Source: QFOX01 sp044237845 (lineage in GTDB: Bacteria; Pseudomonadota; Alphaproteobacteria; Rickettsiales; UBA3002). From it: DNA of 64,000 bases. The notes beneath the pieces are model-generated. The model was not told where the DNA came from, did not search any database, and saw nothing but the letters and a program-made list of their open reading frames with translations. The stretch spans positions 98,124 through 162,123 of the forward strand of contig JBIIEL010000001.1 in assembly GCA_044237845.1 (NCBI GenBank). The letters run 5' to 3'. The position numbers were made by a program, and so were the translations under genes. This document shows positions 1 through 6,927 of this stretch, in pieces; within the stretch, counting starts at the first letter, position 1; every line of letters starts with the position of its first letter.

Positions 1-1082
1 AACACGCCATCACGCTCGACTTCCGCGCCGACGAAGACCGCCTCACCGTGCATGTGTATTGTTTGCGCGAACATGCGAAACGTGCAGGCGAATTGCTGGC
101 GCTGGCCATCAGCAAACCGCCGCTGGCCGAAGCGGATAGGACGCGGGTGAAGGGACAGGTTGCCTCGCTGCTGACGCGGCTTTCCGAACGCCCGGGCTAT
201 CTCGCCGAGCGTTTGCTCGCCGCACGCGCCTTTGCAGGCCACCCCTATGCGAACCCGAATTATGGGACCGCAGCGAGTGTCGCCAGCTTGACAGATGCCG
301 ATGTGCGGCAGTTTCTTGCCACACGACTGACGCGGAAAAACCTGCTGATCTCGGCGGCGGGGGATGTGGATTCTGCGCTGCTTGAGGAGATGTTGCAGCC
401 GACGGTGGAGGCGCTCGCGGAGGGTGACGCGGCGGATTTCGCCCTCGCGCCCGCGACACTGCAAGGCGGCGGTGAACTGCTGCGCGCGCAAAAAGATGTA
501 CCGCAAACGGTGGTGCAATTTGCCGCGCCGGGCATCGCGCGCGACGATAAACGCTTCTACGCTGCTTATTTGCTCAACGAGATTTTAGGCGGCGGCAGCA
601 CGCTGGTTTCGCGCTTAGGCAACGAGCTGCGGCAGAAAAAAGGCCTGGTCTATGGCGTGCATACCGGGCTTGAGGCGCATCGCGTCGGTGCGATCCTCGG
701 CGGTCAGCTCGCGACACGTAACAGCACGGCGGATGCCGCGCTCGCCGAGGTCAAACGCGTGCTGGCCGATATGCGCGAGCACGGGGTGACGGCGGAAGAA
801 TGCAGCGATGCCAAGGGCTATGTGCTCGGCCATTTTCCGCTGCAGATGGAAAGCGCGGGGGATGTTTCGCGCACGCTGATGATGATGCAGCGGCATCATC
901 TCGGCGAGGCGTATCTCACCGAACGCGCGGAGCTGTTTAGCGCGGTGAGCTGTGCTGACATTAACGCCGTCGCGCGGGATTTGCTGGCGCCGGAGAAGTT
1001 CCTCTTCGCCGTCGTCGGCGGCACGGACGACAAGGGCGCACCAGCTCCCACACAAGCCCCTGTGCATGGGGACGCGCGGTAG
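1..1082 (+). CDS. M16 family zinc peptidase-like protein, C-terminal part (cut by window edge)
   Basis: The reading frame is open from base 3 and ends at TAG 1080-1082, so the N-terminus lies outside the window. The visible ~360 residues match the second half of a pitrilysin/processing-peptidase (M16) protein: an inter-domain stretch, then an LRQKKGLVYGV segment typical of the C-terminal M16 domain. The HxxEH zinc site would be in the missing part, so catalytic status is unknown. Bacterial M16 genes often come as an active/inactive pair acting on peptides in the envelope. A second complete M16 gene lies at 50817-52079 with an intact HMLEH site. The C-terminal tail is Pro/Ala-rich. Confidence 0.8.
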   Translation, partial: HAITLDFRADEDRLTVHVYCLREHAKRAGELLALAISKPPLAEADRTRVKGQVASLLTRLSERPGYLAERLLAARAFAGHPYANPNYGTAASVASLTDADVRQFLATRLTRKNLLISAAGDVDSALLEEMLQPTVEALAEGDAADFALAPATLQGGGELLRAQKDVPQTVVQFAAPGIARDDKRFYAAYLLNEILGGGSTLVSRLGNELRQKKGLVYGVHTGLEAHRVGAILGGQLATRNSTADAALAEVKRVLADMREHGVTAEECSDAKGYVLGHFPLQMESAGDVSRTLMMMQRHHLGEAYLTERAELFSAVSCADINAVARDLLAPEKFLFAVVGGTDDKGAPAPTQAPVHGDAR

Positions 1083-1144
1083 CATCTGTGATTAACGATG
1101 GATTCGCGCTTTCGCTCGTCTGCCGGTAGGGGTAGACTCACCCC

Positions 1145-3019
1145 ATGAGCCTTTCCGTTGCCAGTCCGCTTGAATCAACCACGCCGCGCGAGGCGTTGGT
1201 GATTCGCCGTTTGCCGACGGTGCTTGTCAACCAGATCGCGGCGGGGGAGGTGATCGAGCGCCCGTCCTCCGTGGTGAAGGAGCTGGTCGAAAATGCGATC
1301 GACGCCGGCGCGAGCGATGTGGATGTGGTGCTCGAGAATGGCGGGGTGAGCCTCATCCGCGTGCGCGATAACGGGCGCGGCATGAGCGCGGCGCAGCTGC
1401 CGCTGGCGGTGGAGCGCCACGCGACGAGCAAGCTGCCAGACGACGATCTGCTCGCGATTCATTTTATGGGTTTCCGCGGCGAGGCGTTGCCGTCCATCGG
1501 CTCCATCGCGCGGCTCTCCATCACCTCCCGCGCGCGCGGCAGTGCGGATGCATTTGCGCTGACGGTTGAAGGCGGTGCGGTCGGCGCAGTCACCCCCGCT
1601 TCGCTCGGCGAGGGAACGCTGGTCGAGGTGCGTGACTTGTTTTACGCCATTCCCGCGCGGCTGAAATTTTTGAAATCCGCGCGCACGGAAATCACGCAGG
1701 TGGTCGATATCATCGAGCGCCTCGCGATGGCGCATCCGGATATTCGCTTTCGCCTGAGCCATGATGGGCGCACGGTGCGCGACTTTCCGGCGCTCACACA
1801 CGATTGGCTGAGCGCGGCGCCGCAGCGCTTAGAGAAAATTCTAGGCGCGGGATTCGCCGCCAACACGGTGGCGATTGATGCGGTGCGCGAGGGTATGCGC
1901 CTCACCGGGTTTGCGGGGCTGCCCACGTTCAACAAATCGACCTCACAATCGCAGTATCTGTTTGTGAATCGCCGCCCGGTGCGCGACCGGCTGCTGCTCG
2001 GCGTCATCCGCGCGGCCTATCAGGACTACCTTGCGCGTGACCGCCACCCCGTCGCGGTGCTGTTCCTTGAGGTGCCGACGAGTGAGGTGGATGTGAACGT
2101 GCATCCCGCCAAGGCCGAAGTGCGCTTCCGCGACAGCCAGATGGTGCGCGGCCTGCTGCTCGGTGCCATCCGTGCGGCGATCGGCGCGACCTCGCAGCGC
2201 TCCAGCACCACGGTGGCGGAAGAGGCGCTGGGGGCGTTTCGGATTGAAGGGGGCATCGCCCCCTACGCGACTTCGTCGCTGACCCCACTCTCGCCAAGCG
2301 GCTCGCCATGGGAGGCTACGCACGATAATCACGAACGCTTGCAAGCGCTGCAGTCGCCGCTCTGGGGGCGGGATTATCTGCCGCCACAGCATCGCGCGCA
2401 GCAGCAGCCCACGACTCACCACTCACCACTCACCACTCACTACCCCCTCGGTGCCGCCGTCGCGCAGCTGCATAACACCTATGTCGTTGCCGAGACGAAA
2501 GACGGGTTGGTGCTGGTCGATCAGCACGCGGCGCATGAGCGGATTATGTACGAGAAATTCAAGGCCGAGATGAACGCGGCAGGAGTGGCGCGGCAAATGC
2601 TGCTGCTGCCGGAAGTGGTGGATCTGAGCGACGCGCAGGCCGCGCGCATCACCGCGCGGATGGAGGAATGGGCGCGGCTCGGCCTCGTGCTCGAAGGCTT
2701 TGGCGACACCACCGTGCTGGTGCGGGAGGTGCCAAGCATTCTGGGCGACAGTGACGTGGCCGGGTTGGTGCGCGACCTCGCAGATGATTTGTCGCTCTAT
2801 GAAGACGGGCTGGCGCTCGCCGATAAGCTCGAAGCCATCCTCAGCACTATGGCCTGCCACGGCAGCGTGCGCGCCGGGCGGCCGCTACGCATCGACGAAA
2901 TGAACGCCCTGCTGCGGCAGATGGAAGCCACGCCCTTCAGTGGCCAGTGCAACCATGGACGACCGACTTATGTCGCGCTCGCGAAGGCGGATGTGGAGCG
3001 GCTGTTTGGGCGGCGGTAA
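1145..3019 (+). CDS. mutL: DNA mismatch repair protein MutL
   Basis: Encodes 624 residues. MutL couples MutS mismatch recognition to strand incision and removal. The GHKL ATPase motifs are complete: ELVENAIDAGAS (about 47-58), DNGRGM (about 76) and GFRGEALPS (about 113). The C-terminal half carries endonuclease-type motifs: DQHAAHERIMYE (about 458), ACHGSVRAG (about 569) and CNHGRP (about 602), so this MutL is probably a nicking enzyme of the non-MutH type. The linker holds two repeat-derived insertions, a GC-rich element (residues about 368-397) and a 7-bp tandem array (about 424-433). Both are in frame in the flexible linker where they should be tolerated. The start gives about 18 extra residues before the usual IRRLP; an internal GTG start is possible. 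Confidence 0.96.
   Translation: MSLSVASPLESTTPREALVIRRLPTVLVNQIAAGEVIERPSSVVKELVENAIDAGASDVDVVLENGGVSLIRVRDNGRGMSAAQLPLAVERHATSKLPDDDLLAIHFMGFRGEALPSIGSIARLSITSRARGSADAFALTVEGGAVGAVTPASLGEGTLVEVRDLFYAIPARLKFLKSARTEITQVVDIIERLAMAHPDIRFRLSHDGRTVRDFPALTHDWLSAAPQRLEKILGAGFAANTVAIDAVREGMRLTGFAGLPTFNKSTSQSQYLFVNRRPVRDRLLLGVIRAAYQDYLARDRHPVAVLFLEVPTSEVDVNVHPAKAEVRFRDSQMVRGLLLGAIRAAIGATSQRSSTTVAEEALGAFRIEGGIAPYATSSLTPLSPSGSPWEATHDNHERLQALQSPLWGRDYLPPQHRAQQQPTTHHSPLTTHYPLGAAVAQLHNTYVVAETKDGLVLVDQHAAHERIMYEKFKAEMNAAGVARQMLLLPEVVDLSDAQAARITARMEEWARLGLVLEGFGDTTVLVREVPSILGDSDVAGLVRDLADDLSLYEDGLALADKLEAILSTMACHGSVRAGRPLRIDEMNALLRQMEATPFSGQCNHGRPTYVALAKADVERLFGRR
2246..2336 (+). repeat. GC-rich interspersed element (family B), in-frame copy in mutL
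   Basis: Begins GAAGGGGGC, forms a GGGGGC/GCCCCC hairpin, continues TACGCG...GCTGACCCC and ends in CGCCATGGGAGGCTACGCACG. The same modules occur at 28639-28717, 28985-29047 and 35136-35260. It is read through as linker residues of MutL; the encoded PSGSPWEATHD is nearly repeated in the second mnmC copy (PSGSPEATHD). Confidence 0.8.
2414..2441 (+). repeat. 7-bp tandem array (ACTCACC)x4 in mutL linker
   Basis: Four consecutive ACTCACC units, the last ending in T. They are translated as a TTHHSPLTTHYPL-like stretch between the ATPase and endonuclease domains of MutL. This is one of several heptamer arrays in the window that have the same unit length but different unit sequences. Confidence 0.9.
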
Positions 3020-3021
3020 TT

Positions 3022-3139
3022 GCTGCATGAAAATGGGCGATCTACGTCGTCCTCGTCGTGCTCGGTCAGTTACGTAGCGCTGCTACGCGCCTTCCCTGCG
3101 CGCGCCGACTCCTAGTATCTCACCCATTTTGACGCAGCG
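3022..3139. repeat. Palindromic element with CTAGGAGT core (family A), intergenic copy
   Basis: Fills most of the gap between mutL and the GIY-YIG gene. On the minus strand it reads GATACTAGGAGTCGGCG, GCGCAG, GCGTAGCAGCGCTACGT, then CGAGCACGACG. These modules recur in order at 8821-8936 and 55641-55765. The outer arms are an inverted repeat private to this copy: AAAATGGGCGA on the left, AAAATGGGTGA on the right when reverse-complemented. Confidence 0.85.
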
Positions 3140-3146
3140 AAAAAGC

Positions 3147-3455
3147 CTAAAGAGGCGCAGATGACCTTTTTCTGTGTGTACGATTATAGCCGACCTGAGG
3201 TTCGTTTGACTTATTGGCCAGTATCAATTCGCTTTCTTTCCTAGTTACTTCATCTTTACTTTTTGACTCAAAAAGAATCTCTTTCCTGAGAGAGAAGCTT
3301 GATAACTCTTCCTTAGTAAAATCACTCTCTACTGTAGCGTTATCCCATGATCCAAAATAGCGCATTGAGTGACCGCTTCCGCCAATATCTTTGCCGATGT
3401 AAATTTTGCCATTAGGGAACGTCAATTTATAAACGACATAGGCGAATTTTTTCAT
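3147..3455 (-). CDS. Small GIY-YIG domain protein (putative free-standing nuclease)
   Basis: Encodes 102 residues. The N-terminus, KKFAYVVYKLTFPNGKIYIG, fits the first two strands of the GIY-YIG nuclease fold (YVVYK for GIY, YIGKD for YIG). The rest, with RYFGSWDNA and a Glu-rich helix, is plausible for a minimal single-domain member. The ATG lies 7 bp after the purH stop, so it probably rides on the purH transcript. The gene is clearly more AT-rich than its neighbours, a sign of recent acquisition. PurH itself ends normally in RHFRH, so no gene is broken. Similar proteins include homing endonucleases and uncharacterised UvrC-N-like proteins; the substrate is unknown. No DNA-binding domain follows the catalytic part. 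Confidence 0.75.
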   Translation of the reverse strand: MKKFAYVVYKLTFPNGKIYIGKDIGGSGHSMRYFGSWDNATVESDFTKEELSSFSLRKEILFESKSKDEVTRKESELILANKSNEPQVGYNRTHRKRSSAPL

Positions 3456-3462
3456 AGTGATA

Positions 3463-5034
3463 CTAATGCCGAAAATGCCGCGTGCCGGTGAAGAGCATGT
3501 CGATGCCGTGCTTCTCGGCGGCGGCGATGACTTCCCCGTCGCGCACCGAACCGCCGGGTTGGATGACGGTGGCGATGCCGGCCTCGGCGGCCAGTTCCAC
3601 GTTATCCGCGAAGGGGAAGAAGGCGTCGGACGCGAGCACGGCGCCGCGCGGGTCGTGCCCGTGGGCGCGGGCTTTTTCAATCGCGATGCGCACGGAATCC
3701 ACCCGCGACATCTGCCCGGCGCCGACACCGATCGTCGCGCCGTTTTTGACGAGCACGATGGCGTTTGACTTCACATGTTTCACCACTGTCCAAGCGAGCA
3801 GGGAGTCGCCAGTCGCCAGTCGCCAGTCGCCAGTGTTTTGCGTTGCGACGCGCCAGCCAGCGGGCAATCCTTTGCTGGTGACTGGTGACTGGTGACTGGC
3901 GTCTTTCTCCTGCACCAGATAGCCGCCGCTGATGGCCTGAATCACCCAGTGCGAAAGCGGCGAGGCGTGCGTTTCGGCCGCAGCGACGAGCAGGCGCAGG
4001 TTCTTTTTCGCCGCCAGGGCACTTCGTGCCTCTTCCGTAAAGTCAGGTGCGATAATGACCTCTAAAAACAAACTACCGATGGCTTCGACCAGCGCCGCAT
4101 CCACCGCGCGGTTGAGGGCGAGAATGCCGCCGAAGGCGCTGACCGGGTCGGAGGCCAGCGCATCCGTAAACGCATCCACCAGCGTCGCGCCGGTGGCAAC
4201 GCCGCAGGGGTTGGCGTGTTTGATAAGAACTGCAGCGGGGGTGGCAATTTCATTGACGATGCCCCATGCGGCTTCAGCATCCGCAAGGTTGTTGTAGCTG
4301 AGTTCTTTGCCCTGCAATTGCTGCGCGTTGGCGATGCCGCCCTTAGCATCCAGCCGCTGATAGAGCGCCGCGGCCTGATGGGGGTTTTCGCCGTAACGCA
4401 GCGTGGTGGCCAGCGACGCATCGAGCAGGTAGGGCGGCCATGGAGAATCCGTCGCTGCGCCGGTGAGCCAGCTCGCAATCAGCGTGTCATAGGCCGCGGT
4501 GCGGGCGAAGGCCTTGGCGGCCAGTGCCGTGCGCAGTGGCGCGGCCACGGCGTTTTTATTTTCCTGCATCGACTGCATCACGCGGCCATAATCGGCCACA
4601 TCCACAATCACCGACACGCTGGCGTGGTTTTTGGCGGCCGAGCGGATCATGGCGGGGCCGCCAATATCGATGTTTTCGATGAGCTCGGCGACCTCGTTCG
4701 TGCGATTCAGGGTGGTCTCGAACGGGTAGAGATTGACGACCAGCAGGTCGATCATGCCGATATTGTGCGCGGCGGCGGATTCCATGTGTGACGGCGTATC
4801 GCGTCGCGCCAGCAGGCCGCCATGGACGACGGGGTGCAGCGTCTTCACGCGGCCATCCATCATCTCGGGGAACTGGGTGACCTCGCTGACATCGCGCACG
4901 GGAATGCCCGCTTTGCGCAGTGCGTCTGCCGTGCCGCCGGTGGAGAGGATTTCCACCCCCGCACCCACCAGAAACTGCGCGAAGGGAATGAGGTCGGATT
5001 TATCCGAAACGGAAATGAGCGCGCGGGTGATCAT
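3463..5034 (-). CDS. purH: Bifunctional AICAR transformylase / IMP cyclohydrolase
   Basis: Encodes 523 residues, the normal length. Catalyses the last two steps of de novo IMP synthesis in the cytosol. The N-terminal MGS-like cyclohydrolase domain shows STGGTADALR and VKTLHPVVHGGLL. The transformylase domain shows LRYGENPHQ (about 211), KHANPCGVA (about 271) and IGVGAGQMSRVDS, and the protein ends in LFTGTRHFRH. The loop after GGYLVQEKD is built of two heptamer arrays (3804-3834, 3875-3899) around a short native-looking GWRVATQ segment. In E. coli PurH this loop is of similar size but unrelated in sequence. The start overlaps the end of the upstream capD-like gene by 4 bp (ATGA), so the genes are translationally coupled. 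Confidence 0.97.
   Translation of the reverse strand: MITRALISVSDKSDLIPFAQFLVGAGVEILSTGGTADALRKAGIPVRDVSEVTQFPEMMDGRVKTLHPVVHGGLLARRDTPSHMESAAAHNIGMIDLLVVNLYPFETTLNRTNEVAELIENIDIGGPAMIRSAAKNHASVSVIVDVADYGRVMQSMQENKNAVAAPLRTALAAKAFARTAAYDTLIASWLTGAATDSPWPPYLLDASLATTLRYGENPHQAAALYQRLDAKGGIANAQQLQGKELSYNNLADAEAAWGIVNEIATPAAVLIKHANPCGVATGATLVDAFTDALASDPVSAFGGILALNRAVDAALVEAIGSLFLEVIIAPDFTEEARSALAAKKNLRLLVAAAETHASPLSHWVIQAISGGYLVQEKDASHQSPVTSKGLPAGWRVATQNTGDWRLATGDSLLAWTVVKHVKSNAIVLVKNGATIGVGAGQMSRVDSVRIAIEKARAHGHDPRGAVLASDAFFPFADNVELAAEAGIATVIQPGGSVRDGEVIAAAEKHGIDMLFTGTRHFRH
3804..3834 (+). repeat. 7-bp tandem array (AGTCGCC)x4.4 in purH
   Basis: Four and a half AGTCGCC units. Read on the coding strand as TGDWRLATGDS. 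It forms an inverted pair with the CTGGTGA array 40 bp away; most bases can pair, some as G-U in RNA, giving a long hairpin. Confidence 0.9.
3875..3899 (+). repeat. 7-bp tandem array (CTGGTGA)x3.5 in purH
   Basis: Three and a half CTGGTGA units, translated on the minus strand as SHQSPVTS. Inverted partner of the array at 3804-3834. Confidence 0.9.
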
Positions 5035-6923
5035 GCGGCGATTCCTGTGTCGGGGGTGTATTCGCTCACGCTTTCGGTGAGCAGCAGTGGGATGCGGCTG
5101 CGCTCGCCGTTTTTGGCGGCGGCGATGACCGCGCGTAGGGCTGCGAGCACGGCGAGGCGATCCATCTGCCGCGCGCGGGCGAGGCGAATAAGCGGGTGGC
5201 GCGTGGCGAGCATACTCTCGGCGTCGTGGAAAAGTTCCTCGAACAGTTTTTCGCCCGGGCGCAGGCCGGTAAAGGCAATCGCGATATCCTCGTTCGGGCG
5301 CAGGCCAGCGAGGCGGATCATCTGCTCCGCAAGGTCGACGATTTTCACCGGCTCACCCATATCGAGCACGAAAATCGGCGCGCGGTTGGTCTCACCAAGC
5401 CCCAGCACCGCCGCTTGCAGCACCAGCTGCACGGCCTCGCTGATGCTCATGAAATAGCGTGTCATCTCTGGGTGGGTGACGGTGACGGGCCCGCCGCGCG
5501 CGATTTGTATTTGAAACAGCGGCACCACGGAGCCGGTGGAGTTGAGCACATTGCCGAAACGCACAGTGACAAAGCGCGTGGCGGCGCCCTCCTCCGCCAG
5601 CGTGTGGCAGTAAATTTCCGCGGCGCGCTTGGTGGCACCCATCACGCTCGTCGGGTTCACGGCCTTATCCGTCGAGATTTGTACCATGACGCCGACGCCA
5701 TGCGCCACGCACGCATCTGCCACCTGTTTGCTGCCGAGAATATTGGTGAGCACGGCCTGATCCGGGTTGGCCTCAGCCAGCGGCACATGCTTGATAGCGG
5801 CGGCGTGGAACACAATTTCTGGCCGCGCACTGGCGAAGGCGCGGGTGAGTTGCTCGGCGTCGCGCACATCGCCAATGAGGCTGCTGCGCGGTGTGGTGGG
5901 CGCGATGTCGCCGACCGTTTGGTCGATGAGGTAGAGCTGGTATTCCGACTGCTCGAACAGCGTGAGATGTGCGGGGTTCATGCCGATGATTTGGCGCACC
6001 AGCTCGCTGCCGATGGAGCCGCCAGCACCGGTGACAAGCACGCGTTTGCCCTCGACCAGCGCGCGCATGGCAGGGCGGTCGAGCACCGCTTCGGGGCGGC
6101 CGAGAATGTCTTCCACCGCCACGGCGCGGATGTCGTGCACCCGGTCGCCGGCCTTGAGTTCGCTGAGCGAAGGCAGGCGCGAAAGCGTGAGCTCGTGCGC
6201 GGTGGCGACCGCAAGCAGCGCTTCATATTCCACGCGGTTGATGGCGGCAGTGGCGATAATCATGCGTGCGGGGCGACGGCCTTTGCGCTCGAGTTTGCGC
6301 AGTACATAATCAATATCCGCCGTGCTGCCATAGATGCGCACATGCTGGATTTCGCGGCCGTGCTGGCGTGGATCGTTGTCGATCAGCCCGACGACGCGGT
6401 AAGGGAAATCGACGCTGCGGGTGGATTCGCGGATGAACATTTCCGCCTGCGGTGTCGCGCCGATGAGCAGCACATCCACCTGCGCGCTGCCGCGGCCAAG
6501 CAAGCGGTCGATCAGCGCGCGGTCATGCAGCAGGCGCCAGCCGACACGTGGGCCCATGAGGCAGAGCATCGCCGTCATCCAGTGAATGAAGGGCACCGAG
6601 CGCGGCACATGTTCGAGCCGCATGACGGTGAACAGCGCGATGTAAAAAAGCAGCAGCGCAACGCTGGCGCCGCGTGCGATGACCATCAGATCGGTAAGCG
6701 AAGTATAGCGCCAGAGATGGCGGTACGCGCGCCAATAGAGCAACGCGCCGAGGGTGAGGGCAACAAACACCAGCGTGCTTTCGATGAGGTAGCTCTGTGC
6801 GTGCTCCCAAGTGCGATTCCCCAAACGCAAATAGAGCGCGAGGATAAAACTCGCCCCCGCCATCGACGCATCATGCAGGATGGCGAGGAAATTCAGCGGC
6901 GGGAGTTTGAAGCGTGGGTGCAT
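5031..6923 (-). CDS. Polysaccharide biosynthesis nucleotide-sugar epimerase/dehydratase (CapD/FlaA1/WbpM type)
   Basis: Encodes 630 residues. The first ~125 residues hold four membrane segments, then comes a CoA-binding-like Rossmann domain (VLLIGATPQAE, about 151). The second half is an extended SDR domain with GAGGSIGSELVRQI (about 299) and STDKAVNPTSVMGATKRAAE (about 417-436). The Ser-Met-x-x-x-Lys version of the catalytic motif is typical of UDP-GlcNAc 4,6-dehydratases of this membrane family. They start the synthesis of rare 6-deoxy amino sugars for capsule, LPS or glycoprotein. The start is 5 bp from the GDH stop and the end overlaps purH by 4 bp, so GDH, this gene and purH probably share a transcript, although their pathways differ. 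The exact sugar product cannot be told. Confidence 0.9.
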   Translation of the reverse strand: MHPRFKLPPLNFLAILHDASMAGASFILALYLRLGNRTWEHAQSYLIESTLVFVALTLGALLYWRAYRHLWRYTSLTDLMVIARGASVALLLFYIALFTVMRLEHVPRSVPFIHWMTAMLCLMGPRVGWRLLHDRALIDRLLGRGSAQVDVLLIGATPQAEMFIRESTRSVDFPYRVVGLIDNDPRQHGREIQHVRIYGSTADIDYVLRKLERKGRRPARMIIATAAINRVEYEALLAVATAHELTLSRLPSLSELKAGDRVHDIRAVAVEDILGRPEAVLDRPAMRALVEGKRVLVTGAGGSIGSELVRQIIGMNPAHLTLFEQSEYQLYLIDQTVGDIAPTTPRSSLIGDVRDAEQLTRAFASARPEIVFHAAAIKHVPLAEANPDQAVLTNILGSKQVADACVAHGVGVMVQISTDKAVNPTSVMGATKRAAEIYCHTLAEEGAATRFVTVRFGNVLNSTGSVVPLFQIQIARGGPVTVTHPEMTRYFMSISEAVQLVLQAAVLGLGETNRAPIFVLDMGEPVKIVDLAEQMIRLAGLRPNEDIAIAFTGLRPGEKLFEELFHDAESMLATRHPLIRLARARQMDRLAVLAALRAVIAAAKNGERSRIPLLLTESVSEYTPDTGIAA

Positions 6924-6927
6924 GCAA

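Noticed and set aside
3804..3899. Possible CRISPR or minisatellite because of repeated units
   Set aside because: Units are 7 bp without spacers and lie inside an open gene; there are no cas genes.
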